A DNA stretch of 52,882 bases from an uncultured Sphingomonadales bacterium (GCA_903868245.1 CAIPUN010000022.1:1-52882); one strand, 5' to 3'. Shown: positions 29,214 through 39,850, counted from the first letter of the stretch. The notes: generated from the letters alone by a model not told the origin. Numbers and translations: made by a program.

Positions 29214-30893
29214 TTACCGCGTCATCTTCTTATAAGTTGCACGATGTGGACGCGTCGCTTCCTCTCCAAGGCGGGCAATCTTGTCTTCTTCATAGGATTC
29301 AAAATTACCTTCAAACCATTCAACATGGCTATCGCCTTCAAAAGCCAGAATGTGGGTAGCCAAACGGTCAAGGAAGAAGCGGTCATGGCTGATAACCACG
29401 GCACAACCGGCGAAGCTTTCAAGCGCTTCTTCAAGCGCTGATAGAGTTTCCACGTCTAAGTCGTTGGTCGGTTCATCGAGCAGAAGCACGTTACCGCCCT
29501 GTTTCAACATTTTTGCCATGTGCACACGGTTACGTTCACCGCCGGACAGCAGGCCAACCTTTTTCTGTTGGTCGGTACCTTTGAAGTTAAAAGCGCCAAC
29601 ATAGGCGCGAGTGGGCGTTTCATGCTTACCAAGCTTCATAAAGTCAGCGCCGCCAGAAATTTCTTCCCACACATTTTTGTTGGGATCCAAATCATCACGG
29701 CTTTGGTCGACAAAGCCAAGCTTCACGGTTTCGCCAATTTCGACTTCACCGGAATCGGGCACTTCCTGACCTGTGATCAGACGGAAAAGCGTTGACTTAC
29801 CCGCGCCGTTCGGTCCGATAACACCAACAATGCCGCCTTGCGGAATTGTGAAGGACAGATTTTCGAACAATAATTTATCACCATACGCCTTGGTGACATT
29901 CTTTACCTCGATAACCTTGCTGCCAAGACGCTCAGGGATTTGAATAACGATCTGTGCCTTACCAGGTGCGCGGTTTTCCTGTGCCTCAACCAATTGGTCG
30001 AAGGATTTGATACGCGCTTTGGATTTGGTCTGTCGGGCCTTCGGGCTTTGCCGGATCCACTCCAGCTCGTCCTTAATCGCTTTTTGACGGCCCGCATCTT
30101 CACGCGATTCCTGCTCTAGCCGCTTGCCCTTCTTTTCCAGATAGGTCGAATAATTGCCTTCATAGACAAAGTAGCGGCCGCGATCGAGTTCTAGTATCCA
30201 GCTTACAACATTGTCGAGGAAGTAGCGGTCATGGGTGACGAGGATGACATTGCCCTTATAGTCGACCAAATGCTTTTCCAGCCACGCCACCGATTCTGCA
30301 TCAAGGTGGTTGGTCGGTTCGTCGAGCAGCAATATGTCAGGCTTTTCCAACAACAGCCGTGTGAGCGCGATCCGGCGCTTTTCACCGCCGGACAAGCTAG
30401 TCACCGGGCTATCACCTGGTGGGCACCGCAGCGCGTCCATCGCAAGTTCAAGCTGGCTATCCAGCGACCAACCATCGACGGCATCAATCTTTTCCTGAAG
30501 CGAGCCCATTTCTTCCATCAATGCATCGAAATCGGCGTCTTCGGGCGGGTCGCCCATAATCATCGAAATTTCGTTAAAGCGGTCGACCAAGTCCGCCACT
30601 GGACGGACGCCGTCCATTACGTTTTCACGCACAGTCTTGTTCGGATCAAGTTCTGGCTCCTGCGCCAGATAACCGACGCGAATATGCTCGCCGGGCCACG
30701 CTTCACCGGTAAATTCGGTGTCCATGCCCGCCATGATCTTCATCAGCGTTGACTTACCTGTGCCGTTAGGCCCGACGATGCCAATCTTTGCATCCGGATA
30801 GAATTGCAGATTGATATTGTTGAGAACCGGCTTGCTCGCGCCGGGGAAGGTTTTGGTCATTCCCTTCATTACGAAGCTATATTGCGCTGCCAT
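29214..30893 (-). CDS. ettA: Energy-dependent translational throttle protein EttA (ABC-F)
   Basis: Two ABC domains (GPNGTGKSTLMKIMAG; GPNGAGKSTLFRLITG; two LSGGE signatures); AQYSFVMKGMTKTFPG N-terminus and inter-domain arm typical of EttA. Confidence 0.94.
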   Translation of the reverse strand: MAAQYSFVMKGMTKTFPGASKPVLNNINLQFYPDAKIGIVGPNGTGKSTLMKIMAGMDTEFTGEAWPGEHIRVGYLAQEPELDPNKTVRENVMDGVRPVADLVDRFNEISMIMGDPPEDADFDALMEEMGSLQEKIDAVDGWSLDSQLELAMDALRCPPGDSPVTSLSGGEKRRIALTRLLLEKPDILLLDEPTNHLDAESVAWLEKHLVDYKGNVILVTHDRYFLDNVVSWILELDRGRYFVYEGNYSTYLEKKGKRLEQESREDAGRQKAIKDELEWIRQSPKARQTKSKARIKSFDQLVEAQENRAPGKAQIVIQIPERLGSKVIEVKNVTKAYGDKLLFENLSFTIPQGGIVGVIGPNGAGKSTLFRLITGQEVPDSGEVEIGETVKLGFVDQSRDDLDPNKNVWEEISGGADFMKLGKHETPTRAYVGAFNFKGTDQQKKVGLLSGGERNRVHMAKMLKQGGNVLLLDEPTNDLDVETLSALEEALESFAGCAVVISHDRFFLDRLATHILAFEGDSHVEWFEGNFESYEEDKIARLGEEATRPHRATYKKMTR

Positions 30894-31006
30894 GGGGATA
30901 AGTTCCTGTGCTGTATTACTATGATTTGGCCGCTTCCCTAGCTATCTGCACCTTTCCTCGCAAGGTGGGATTGCAAAACAGCGCGATGCGATTAAGCCTT
31001 CACCGT

Positions 31007-32404
31007 ATGAAAAAAAATATCACTCTGTTCGCCGCAGCTTCCACGCTGTTCCTTAACCCCGCCGTCACCGTCGCCGCGCCAATGGCCGGAAAGTCGACGT
31101 CGGTTGCCGAATTACGCGACACAGCGCTGCAATCCGATAATATTGCTTATGACATCGTAGAGGGCCTCACGACCGAAATTGGCCAAAGACAGGCTGGTAC
31201 GGAGGCTGAGGCACGCGCGCGGATATGGTCGGCAAACAAATTAAAGGCATTGGGTTTCGACAATGTCCGGGTTGAAGAATATCAGATGCCCACATGGGTA
31301 CGCGGCGAAGAGGCCGCGCAAATTACTGCGCCGTTCCCGCAAAAGCTCGCCGTTACAGCAATGGGCAATAGCGGTAGCACAGGCGAAGTGGGATTGGATG
31401 CCGAGGTTATCTATTTTCCTACGATAGATGACTTGCGCGCTGCACCGGATGGCAGCCTGAAAGGCAAAATTGCCTTTGTTAGCCACAATATGAAGGCCAC
31501 CCAGGACGGCAGTAGCTATGGCGCATTTGGCCCTGCCCGCTTTGTCGGACCGAACATTGCCGCTAAGAAGGGCGCCGCAGCCATCGTTATTCGTTCAGTT
31601 GGCACCGACTATCACCGCAATCCGCACACGGGGAACACCAATTTTGAACCTGGTGTCGCGCCCATTCCGGCAGGTGCATTGTCGATTCCTGATGCGGAGA
31701 ACCTTGAACGGATGATTGCGCGCGGGAAGCCTGTGCGTATGAAGTTGAAGCTTACCCCGCAGAATATCGGCATGCAGACCTCAGGCAATGTGCTGGCCGA
31801 AGTGAAGGGATCGGACCCGAAATTACCGATCATCGTTATCGCATGTCATCTGGATAGCTGGGACCTTGGCACGGGTGCGATTGATGACGCGGCAGGTTGT
31901 GGCATCATTGGCGCGGCCGCCAAGTATTTGCAGTCCATGGGTCAACCAAAGCGCACCGTGCGGTTGCTTTGGGCTGGCGCAGAGGAAGTCGGCATTTGGG
32001 GTGGCCGCGATTATGCTGAAAAGCACGTGAACGAGCCGCATGCTCTGGCCATGGAATCCGACTTTGGCGCAGGCAAGGTCTGGGCAGTCGACTTCCGCTT
32101 GCCTGAAAGCGCGAATGCTGTCCGCGCGCAGATTGTTTCGGCGCTCGCGCCCTTGGGCGTGGTTACCCGCCGCGAATTAGCTGGCGGCGGCGCGGATATT
32201 GGAGCAATCATCGCTGCGCAGAAATTAGGTATCGTCGATTTGCAGCAAGATGGAACAAAATATTTCGATTTGCACCACACGCCCGACGACACTTTGGACA
32301 AGATCGATAAAGCTGAATTGCGCCAAAACGTTGCCGCATGGGTCGCGACCTTAACCTATCTCGCCAATTATGAAGGCGAATTAAAGCCGGAAGCGGCACA
32401 GTGA
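31007..32404 (+). CDS. Secreted M28 family zinc peptidase (carboxypeptidase Q-like)
   Basis: Signal peptide MKKNITLFAAASTLFLNPAVTVAAP; HLDSWDLGTGAIDDAAGCGI; GAEEVGIWGGRDYAE; LHHTPDDTLDKID. Confidence 0.9.
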   Translation: MKKNITLFAAASTLFLNPAVTVAAPMAGKSTSVAELRDTALQSDNIAYDIVEGLTTEIGQRQAGTEAEARARIWSANKLKALGFDNVRVEEYQMPTWVRGEEAAQITAPFPQKLAVTAMGNSGSTGEVGLDAEVIYFPTIDDLRAAPDGSLKGKIAFVSHNMKATQDGSSYGAFGPARFVGPNIAAKKGAAAIVIRSVGTDYHRNPHTGNTNFEPGVAPIPAGALSIPDAENLERMIARGKPVRMKLKLTPQNIGMQTSGNVLAEVKGSDPKLPIIVIACHLDSWDLGTGAIDDAAGCGIIGAAAKYLQSMGQPKRTVRLLWAGAEEVGIWGGRDYAEKHVNEPHALAMESDFGAGKVWAVDFRLPESANAVRAQIVSALAPLGVVTRRELAGGGADIGAIIAAQKLGIVDLQQDGTKYFDLHHTPDDTLDKIDKAELRQNVAAWVATLTYLANYEGELKPEAAQ

Positions 32405-32643
32405 GGCGCGCTCTGGTATTAGCATTTGCAGTCGCAATACTTAGCGCTTGCAATGATACACCAGCAGCCCCCGATGCTGCACCGGCAGAAGGACATATGC
32501 CTGAGGCCTCGCAACAGGATGAAGTATCCAAAGAAAAGCTGACAATCGAACAAGCCGCTGAAGAGGCCACCCAGTTGATTGAAGCGGACGCTAAGGCCGA
32601 AATGGAGGCATTACTGCCATCCGTAGCGGAACCCGCCCAGTAA
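32401..32643 (+). CDS. Small putative lipoprotein
   Basis: [16 protein letters not shown] lipobox; GTG start overlapping the peptidase stop. Confidence 0.6.
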   Translation: MRRALVLAFAVAILSACNDTPAAPDAAPAEGHMPEASQQDEVSKEKLTIEQAAEEATQLIEADAKAEMEALLPSVAEPAQ

Positions 32644-32675
32644 AAGACGTCAGCTTTCTATTATATTTCAGAAAG

Positions 32676-32752
<77 letters not shown>

Positions 32753-32817
32753 ACATGGGATCACTGGTATAACAATGTCCGCGCGGCTGGCTGCCTGCCA
32801 ACTTCGCATTGCGACGC

Positions 32818-32894
32818 TGGTGGGCCCGGAGGGACTCGAACCCCCGACCTAGCCGTTATGAGCGGCCAGCTCTAACCAACTGAGCTACAGGCCC
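32818..32894 (-). tRNA. tRNA with CAT anticodon (Ile2-type favoured over elongator Met)
   Basis: Reverse complement GGGCCTGTAGCTCAGTTGGTTAGAGCTGGCCGCTCATAACGGCTAGGTCGGGGGTTCGAGTCCCTCCGGGCCCACCA; cloverleaf intact, anticodon loop CTCATAA. Confidence 0.93.
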
Positions 32895-33173
32895 TGACCG
32901 GCTCGCCAACTACAAGCGGGCCGATAGCCGAACTTTAGGAGAATGCGCAAGTCTTTATCTGACATAAACGCGGTAAAATTGAAAACAGAACCAAAGTGTC
33001 CAAATGCACCAAACGCACATAGGCCTCGCGACAATGGCAAAGCCTAGCAATCGTGATCGCCCGATCGCGCCTATAAATGCATCAGTTTTGGGGCCCCACA
33101 TTATGGGACAATTGCATTGCCGCATAATTATATTATAAGCATTGGGCTAAATAGAAATGGAAATTACCAAATC

Positions 33174-33650
33174 ATGGCCAATACGAACCTTGACGCGATA
33201 GATATGAAGCTTTTGGCAGAATTGCAGGCCGACGGTCGCATAACCAATGTGGAGCTCGCTACAAAGGTCGGCTTGACCGCCCCACCTTGTTTACGCCGTA
33301 TGCGCGCGCTTGAACAATCGGGTACAATTAAATCCTACCATGCCGATGTCGACGCAAGCGCGCTGGGCTACACCATTACAGTTTTTGCGATGGTCAGCCT
33401 AAAAAGCCAGGCTGAGGATGACCTGAAAGCATTTGAACAACATGTCCGCGCATTACCCGATGTGCGTGAGTGCCACATGCTCAATGGCGAAATTGACTTT
33501 ATTTTGAAAATCGTCGCCCGCGATCTTCAGTCATTTCAGGAATTTCTGACCTCAAAACTGACATCGGCACCCAATGTCAGCAGCGTCAAAACGTCGCTAA
33601 CGATCCGCACGGCCAAGGACGAGCCCGGCGTCCCTATTCCTCAGGCATAA
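33174..33650 (+). CDS. Lrp/AsnC family transcriptional regulator
   Basis: LDAIDMKLLAELQADGRITNVELATKVGLTAPPCLRRMRALEQSGTIKSYHADVD HTH plus RAM domain. Confidence 0.93.
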   Translation: MANTNLDAIDMKLLAELQADGRITNVELATKVGLTAPPCLRRMRALEQSGTIKSYHADVDASALGYTITVFAMVSLKSQAEDDLKAFEQHVRALPDVRECHMLNGEIDFILKIVARDLQSFQEFLTSKLTSAPNVSSVKTSLTIRTAKDEPGVPIPQA

Positions 33651-33680
33651 AAAAGGGCCCGATTGCGCGGGCCCTTTTTA
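33649..33680 (+). terminator. Rho-independent terminator after Lrp/AsnC gene
   Basis: aaaaagggcccg attg cgcgggcccttttt: strong GC stem followed by T-tract. Confidence 0.85.
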
Positions 33681-33697
33681 ATTTACCTGACAAAATC

Positions 33698-35026
33698 TCA
33701 GGTAGCTGGCGTTGCGGCAGCAGGCGTTGCTGCGGCATTTGCCCGATGGTCGATGAACATCAGCCAATATTCGGCAATCGCCTTACGGTTCGCGCCAGTG
33801 ATCATAGCGAAGTCAGCCTTCGCACCTGCATAATCGCCAAGCATCGTTTTTGACATGGCCAAACGGAAACGGGTGCGATCGGTCTGGTCGCCACCATCCT
33901 TGTCCAGAACCGGCGACTTGCTCAAAGCTGATTCATACAACTCTTTGGCGGTCTTGTAATCCTTGTGCGAAAAGAAGGAGTCGCCTGTAAGCGAGGCTAA
34001 CATGCCTCTCGGGCTAGCCTTAGCAGGAGCTATAGTACCCGCGAGAGTGCGCGTGTCCTCCGCAAGACGGGCCTTCGCTTCGTTAAAGCGCTCGCTGAAC
34101 GTCACATTGTTGCGCGAAATCAAGCCCTTTGCGAAGCCTTCGTCCAGCAAAGAGACAGCCTCTGCCGGGTAACGTACACCGATATAACTGAGGCTATCGA
34201 GATAGGCGGCATATTCCTGTTGAAAGCGGATGCCATCGGTCGCGCGCATTAAACGCATGATGTCGAGCGTTTCTTCTGGATTGAATTCGCGCGAACGATC
34301 AAAAAATGCGAGCGCATCATGCCAATAATCCGGATTGTTCTCAGCTATGAGCAAATCTTTGTAGAAATTAGCCGCGCCGGCGTAATTTTTCGCCTTGGCC
34401 GACAGGATGGCCGCACGAACGATATAGGTCTTGTTCACGGCTCCGGCAGCCTTGCTGGCGGCAATAGCTTTGCTTATCCACAAAAGCGCGTCTGCATCCT
34501 TGCTCTGCTGCGACATGGCGTTGGAAATAAGGAATTCGATGTTGTTGGCGCGGTGCCCCAGATTAAAGGCGTCGATCATATATTTTTCGGCATCGACAAA
34601 ACGCTTGCCATCGTACGCAATAGCCCCCTTACGAAACGTGTATTCTTTCTTCAAATCAGCTGGGGTTGTGGCAGACGCAATCAACAAATCAATGCCCTGC
34701 TCCTGAAACGCCAGATCCTTCAAGGGCGCGCCGATGTTAATGGCTAGAATGCCTGCTTCGTAACGATCATCATCATTGCCAATGGCAGCAACAACCTTTG
34801 GAAACTCTGCTTTAGCGGCTGCTGCGTCCTTCGCTTTGCTCAACAAATTCAACACCGGCATATAAGCCGCAATAAAAGGCTTTGAGTAATTTCTCTTGGG
34901 TGCGGCTGCCGCTTCCTTACCCTTTTTTTCTTTCTTTGGCTTTTCATTGGACTGCGCAAATGCGGCAGGAGCAGCAGACACCGCTACCAACGAAAGAGCG
35001 AGGGCAAATTTTGAAACCAGTTTCAT
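33698..35026 (-). CDS. Hypothetical secreted protein with TPR-like alpha-helical repeats
   Basis: Signal peptide MKLVSKFALALSLVAVSAAPAAFAQ; repeated helical pairs (KEYTFRKGAIAYDGKRFVDAEKYMIDAFNLG; HKDYKTAKELYESALSKSP). Confidence 0.7.
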   Translation of the reverse strand: MKLVSKFALALSLVAVSAAPAAFAQSNEKPKKEKKGKEAAAAPKRNYSKPFIAAYMPVLNLLSKAKDAAAAKAEFPKVVAAIGNDDDRYEAGILAINIGAPLKDLAFQEQGIDLLIASATTPADLKKEYTFRKGAIAYDGKRFVDAEKYMIDAFNLGHRANNIEFLISNAMSQQSKDADALLWISKAIAASKAAGAVNKTYIVRAAILSAKAKNYAGAANFYKDLLIAENNPDYWHDALAFFDRSREFNPEETLDIMRLMRATDGIRFQQEYAAYLDSLSYIGVRYPAEAVSLLDEGFAKGLISRNNVTFSERFNEAKARLAEDTRTLAGTIAPAKASPRGMLASLTGDSFFSHKDYKTAKELYESALSKSPVLDKDGGDQTDRTRFRLAMSKTMLGDYAGAKADFAMITGANRKAIAEYWLMFIDHRANAAATPAAATPAT

Positions 35027-35155
35027 GTAACTCTCCGCATAATTATTAAGCCTTGGGGCTTCTACAGCTTGGTTTATAGGACCTTGCTATCGTCTGTGCA
35101 ATTACCATAGCGCGATTGCATAAATTCCCGTTGAACGAACCGGAGCAAAAAACAA

Positions 35156-35851
35156 GTGGGTGAAAGCAGTGCAGTCATCATTGGTGCACGCGGTGGCATT
35201 GGGGCCGCGCTGGCAGATGTTTTGGAACAAGACCCCAATTATGCGCAAGTCATCCGGTTGCACCGTAAGAGCAACCTACCCGTCAATATATTAGACGAGG
35301 CCAGCCTTACTGCCGCTGCCGCTGCTCTGTCGGGCACATATCCGCCTATTAATCTGATCGTTGTGGCAACTGGACTGCTGCATTCGGAGCAAAAAGGCCC
35401 TGAGAAGAGCCTTCGCGAACTCGACCTAGATTGGATGATAGAAAATTTCCGCATCAACGCGGTCGGGCCTGCGCTCGTTGCAAAACATTTCCTGCCCATC
35501 ATGGCAAAGCAAGGCCCAATATGCTTTGCTGCTTTGTCGGCACGGGTGGGTAGCATCTCCGACAATCGCTTGGGTGGGTGGCACAGCTATCGTGCATCAA
35601 AATCCGCGCTCAATATGTTGATCCGCAATATCGCGATCGAATGGCATCGCAAAAATCCGCAATCTATTATCGTCGGCCTACATCCCGGCACCGTCGAGAC
35701 GGCGCTGAGTGCTCCGTTCAAGGGCAATCCTGCGCATGAACGTTTTACGCCTGCCCGGTCTGCTGCTGACATGCTCAGCGTGCTCCATGGACTAAAACCG
35801 GAACAAAGCGGGCAAATTTTTGCATATGATGGAAGCCTGATTACGCCATGA
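35156..35851 (+). CDS. Short-chain dehydrogenase/reductase family protein
   Basis: VIIGARGGIGAALADVL Rossmann motif; SYRASKSALNMLIRNIAIE (YxxxK); HPGTVETALSAPF. GTG start. Confidence 0.88.
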   Translation: MGESSAVIIGARGGIGAALADVLEQDPNYAQVIRLHRKSNLPVNILDEASLTAAAAALSGTYPPINLIVVATGLLHSEQKGPEKSLRELDLDWMIENFRINAVGPALVAKHFLPIMAKQGPICFAALSARVGSISDNRLGGWHSYRASKSALNMLIRNIAIEWHRKNPQSIIVGLHPGTVETALSAPFKGNPAHERFTPARSAADMLSVLHGLKPEQSGQIFAYDGSLITP

Positions 35852-35978
35852 TAAAGGGCGTAGCGTGAATCTGTGGATAAGCTGGTGAAAAAATTGGAAA
35901 TGGGCCAGTCGCATGTGGCCATTTCGGCGCGTTGGGTCTAGGGTTGAGCTATTATAAAAATATAAGGATTATCGCGGC

Positions 35979-38705
35979 GTGACCGACGACACTATTATCT
36001 TGGACCCATCGGACATTTCACCTGTCGACATTGTCGATGAAATGAAGTCGAGCTACCTCGATTATGCAATGTCGGTCATCGTATCGCGCGCCCTTCCCGA
36101 CGTACGCGATGGCTTAAAGCCTGTTCACCGCCGGATTTTGTTCGCCAGCCAAGAAGGCGGATTTGTCGCCGGGCGACCCTATCGCAAATCGGCGAAGATC
36201 GTCGGCGATGTGATGGGCAATTATCACCCGCATGGCGACAGCGCGATTTACGATGCGCTGGCGCGCATGACTCAGGATTGGTCGATGCGCGTGCCATTGA
36301 TCGATGGTCAGGGTAACTTCGGGTCGATGGATCCCGATCCACCAGCATCGATGCGCTACACCGAAGCGCGGCTTAACAAGGTCGCCAACGCGCTTTTGGA
36401 TGATCTGGATAAGGACACGGTGGATTTCCAGCCTAATTATGACGGCAGCCGTGAAGAGCCGCAGGTTCTCCCTGCGCGCTTCCCGAACCTTTTGGTGAAT
36501 GGCGCGGGCGGTATTGCCGTGGGCATGGCGACCAACATCCCGCCACATAATTTGGGCGAAGTCATCAAGGCGTGTTTGGCCTATATTGATAATCCGGCGA
36601 TCACAATTGATGAACTCATCGAAATCGTCCCTGCCCCTGATTTTCCCACTGGTCCATTGATCCTCGGCACGGGCGGCGCACGGGCAGCCTATCGTGAGGG
36701 CAAGGGTTCCATCATGCAGCGCGCGCGGCATGAAATCGAAGAAGGAAAAGGCGATCGCCGCTCTATCGTCCTCACCAGCATTCCGTTTCAGGTCGGCAAA
36801 TCTGCCCTTGTCGAAAAAATTGCCGAAGCCGCGAAGGACAAGCGCATTGAAGGCGTGTCCGACATTCGTGATGAATCGAGCCGCAAGGGCGTGCGCATTG
36901 TCATCGATCTAAAGCGCGATGCAACCACCGACGTCGTCCTAAATCAATTGTGGCGCCATACACAGGCGCAGTCGAGCTTCCCCGCCAATATGCTCGCCAT
37001 TCGTGGCGGCCGCCCCGAAGTCTTGAACCTGCGTGATATCATCGAATCTTTCATTCGGTTCCGTGAAGAGGTGATTACCCGCCGGACGAAGTTTGAGCTG
37101 AACAAGGCCCGCGAGCGCGCACATTTGTTGCTTGGCCTTGTCGTTGCAGTTACCAATTTGGACGAAGTCGTGCGGATCATCCGTGGTTCCGCCAGCCCCG
37201 CCGAAGCGCGCGCGGCATTGATTGCGCGCAAATGGCCCATCGCTGAAATCGCATCCTACATCAAATTGGTAGAAGCGGTCGAAACCGAGATTACAGGTGA
37301 TAGCTACCAATTGTCGGAGCTACAGGTTCGCGCCATTCTTGAGCTACGCTTGCACCGCCTGACAGCACTTGGCCGTGACGAAATTGGCAAGGAACTTCAG
37401 GGCCTTGCAGAAAATATTGCAGAATATCTCGCAATCTTGGGCGATCGGGTAAAGCTATATGCCGTGTTGCGCGACGAGCTCGTTGCGATTGACGCCGAAT
37501 TCTCCACCCCGCGCTTATGCGAGATAACCGCAAGCTGGGATGGCTTGGACGACGAAGACCTTATGAAGCGGGAGGAAATGGTCGTTACCGTCACCCATGG
37601 CGGTTACATCAAACGCACCGCCTTGGCGACGTTCCGCGCGCAAAACCGTGGCGGCAAGGGCCGCGCCGGCATGGCGACGAAGGATGAGGATGCCGTTACC
37701 GAATTGTTCGTTACCAGCACGCATACGCCCGTATTGTTTTTCTCCAACATCGGTAAGGTTTATCGCTTGAAGGTTTGGAAATTGCCCGAAGGTGGTCCGT
37801 CGACGCGCGGGCGTCCGATGGTGAACTTGCTGCCATTGGGCGAAGGCGAAGTCATTTCCAACGTGTTGACCCTGCCCGAGGATGAAGCCGAATGGGGTGG
37901 CCTCAGCGTCGTATTTGCCACAGCAAAGGGCTATGCCCGCCGCAACAGCATGGACGCCTTTGCCAATGTCCCAAGCAACGGCAAGATCGCCATGAAGTTC
38001 GAAGGCGACGATGCCGACGATAAGTTGATCGGCGTGGAATTGTTAAGCGCCGAGGACGACATCCTGCTCGCAAGCCGCTATGGTAAGGCCATCCGCTTTG
38101 CTGCTGATGATATCCGCGAGTTCCAAAGCCGGGCATCAACGGGTGTGCGCGCCATGAAATTGGCAAAGGGTGATGCGGTTATCTCGCTGTCTATCCTCCA
38201 ACGCGTCGGCACCTTGCCAGAAGAGCGCGAGGATTATCTGCGCTTCGCCCCATGGAAGCCGGAGAAGGAAGGCGAACCAACGATTTCCGTCGAACGCATC
38301 GCCGAAATGGCGGAGCGTGAACAGTTCATTCTGACGGTATGTGCCAATGGTTACGGCAAATTGTCGTCCGCATATGCCTATCGCCGCACAGGTCGCGGCG
38401 GCCAAGGTATTACCAACATCGACAATATTGAGCGTAACGGCCCCGTTGTCGCCAGTTTCCCTGCCACAAAAGGCGATCAGTTGATGCTCGTCACCGATCA
38501 GGCAAAGCTTATACGCATGCCGCTCGACAGCTTGCGCGTTTTGGGTCGCGGAACCGCCGGCGTGCGCTTGTTCAATGTCGGAGACAATGAACAGGTGGTC
38601 GGCGCGGCCAAGATTGACGAGAGCGATGAGGATGATGCCGAAACCTCCAACGAGAGCGGCACTGAGGGCGAAGCCGCGGTCACCGATACCCCGATAGCGG
38701 AGTAG
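35979..38705 (+). CDS. gyrA: DNA gyrase subunit A
   Basis: [43 protein letters not shown]; GyrA-box region [14 protein letters not shown]; acidic C-terminal tail. Confidence 0.97.
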   Translation: MTDDTIILDPSDISPVDIVDEMKSSYLDYAMSVIVSRALPDVRDGLKPVHRRILFASQEGGFVAGRPYRKSAKIVGDVMGNYHPHGDSAIYDALARMTQDWSMRVPLIDGQGNFGSMDPDPPASMRYTEARLNKVANALLDDLDKDTVDFQPNYDGSREEPQVLPARFPNLLVNGAGGIAVGMATNIPPHNLGEVIKACLAYIDNPAITIDELIEIVPAPDFPTGPLILGTGGARAAYREGKGSIMQRARHEIEEGKGDRRSIVLTSIPFQVGKSALVEKIAEAAKDKRIEGVSDIRDESSRKGVRIVIDLKRDATTDVVLNQLWRHTQAQSSFPANMLAIRGGRPEVLNLRDIIESFIRFREEVITRRTKFELNKARERAHLLLGLVVAVTNLDEVVRIIRGSASPAEARAALIARKWPIAEIASYIKLVEAVETEITGDSYQLSELQVRAILELRLHRLTALGRDEIGKELQGLAENIAEYLAILGDRVKLYAVLRDELVAIDAEFSTPRLCEITASWDGLDDEDLMKREEMVVTVTHGGYIKRTALATFRAQNRGGKGRAGMATKDEDAVTELFVTSTHTPVLFFSNIGKVYRLKVWKLPEGGPSTRGRPMVNLLPLGEGEVISNVLTLPEDEAEWGGLSVVFATAKGYARRNSMDAFANVPSNGKIAMKFEGDDADDKLIGVELLSAEDDILLASRYGKAIRFAADDIREFQSRASTGVRAMKLAKGDAVISLSILQRVGTLPEEREDYLRFAPWKPEKEGEPTISVERIAEMAEREQFILTVCANGYGKLSSAYAYRRTGRGGQGITNIDNIERNGPVVASFPATKGDQLMLVTDQAKLIRMPLDSLRVLGRGTAGVRLFNVGDNEQVVGAAKIDESDEDDAETSNESGTEGEAAVTDTPIAE

Positions 38706-38777
38706 CCCAAGCTACTGTTACGTCGAACACATGCTACGTCACCCTGAATCACACCCACGTAACTCTAAATCAAGCCC

Positions 38778-38838
38778 GCGTCACCCCTCATAACGTCACC
38801 CTGAAACAAGTTCAGGGTGACGTTATGAGGGGTGACGC
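38778..38838. repeat. Perfect 28-bp inverted repeat with 5-nt loop (REPIN-like copy C / bidirectional terminator candidate)
   Basis: gcgtcacccctcataacgtcaccctgaa-acaag-ttcagggtgacgttatgaggggtgacgc. Confidence 0.92.
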
Positions 38839-38843
38839 CCAAC

Positions 38844-39557
38844 TCAGTCGCGCTCTTCACCATCAGCGAAGTGCCCGCGCTTAACTAATGTCTGCGCAAC
38901 GCCAACCGCAATCATCAGGACGCCGAAATAATAGAGATACCAGATGGCGATGCCCGACATGGTTGACCCCGCCAATGGCCCAAGCTCTGCGAAGATCAGC
39001 AAGTCGGAAATGACAAACAATATCGCACCAAGGCCGACGCGGTAACGTGGGAAATTGCTACTCCATGCCATGGCCGCCATCGCGGCGAGGATGACGCTGT
39101 AAGCCGCGACCTGAATGCCTTCGTCTTGGGTAGGCGGAAAAACATAGGCAATGACCGGCGTGGCCAAGAATATGGTCGCGGCCAGCAGCTTTTGGCTGAA
39201 TACCGGTTTGACGCGCCGGTGACGAAAATAGATGAGCATCGCCACCGCATGCCCGACGGCAAAGGCCAAGGCCCCTGCAACCATGCTGAGTTCAATCAGC
39301 CCATCGCCTAGCGCATAAAATGCCAGCATTATCGCCAGAAGAATGAATTCGCCCTGATGATGACGGCGCAACGCAAATGGCACGAGCAGCCCGACCGCCG
39401 CCATTTTCCAGACTATGGCGTATAGCCCGCCGTCAATCGGCAGAAACAGCCACGTTGCAGGAAAGCTTAAGCCGGCAATCAAGCTAGCGAGCAAATAGGG
39501 ACGTTTATGTGCGAGATCCTGAGCCAAATTGTTTCCCCAACTTAATTGCGTCGTCAT
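38844..39557 (-). CDS. Lysoplasmalogenase (YhhN/TMEM86 family) membrane protein
   Basis: Eight or so hydrophobic segments; YLLASLIAGLSFPATWLFLPIDGG, AVGHAVAMLIYF, AYSVILAAMAAMAWSS, GAILFVISDLLIF. Confidence 0.78.
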   Translation of the reverse strand: MTTQLSWGNNLAQDLAHKRPYLLASLIAGLSFPATWLFLPIDGGLYAIVWKMAAVGLLVPFALRRHHQGEFILLAIMLAFYALGDGLIELSMVAGALAFAVGHAVAMLIYFRHRRVKPVFSQKLLAATIFLATPVIAYVFPPTQDEGIQVAAYSVILAAMAAMAWSSNFPRYRVGLGAILFVISDLLIFAELGPLAGSTMSGIAIWYLYYFGVLMIAVGVAQTLVKRGHFADGEERD

Positions 39558-39642
39558 GCTGAACTTGTTTCAGCATCCATCGTGCCACGCAAACCGGAGG
39601 GCAGAGAGGATAAATGGACCCTGAAACAGGTTCAGGGTGACG
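39552..39642. repeat. Paired inverted palindromic repeat (REPIN-like), copy D
   Basis: cgtcatgctgaacttgtttcag ... ctgaaacaggttcagggtgacg; each arm also folds as its own hairpin. Confidence 0.8.
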
Positions 39643-39850
39643 ATAATTCGACTTTCAAATGCTAGGCTAAGCAAGAGACCCCGTCAGCACAAGCGGAATG
39701 TAATTGATCATGCTATCCGCGGTCAGCCGCATACCCACAGCCAAGGCCAGACGATCATGCGATCCTTGGCAAAGGTTAGGTGTAAATCCCATAACCCATC
39801 TTGGCGCTTTTGCCTGTGCAGCGCCAAAGATTTTTGATAGCCGCGCCAAC

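Noticed and set aside
33062-33173. GC palindrome (tggggcccca) and AT-rich stretch upstream of the Lrp/AsnC gene considered as autoregulatory site
   Set aside because: Too short and generic to support without comparative data.
36114-36731. 205-aa - strand ORF inside gyrA
   Set aside because: Antisense to strongly conserved gyrA sequence; no family signal.
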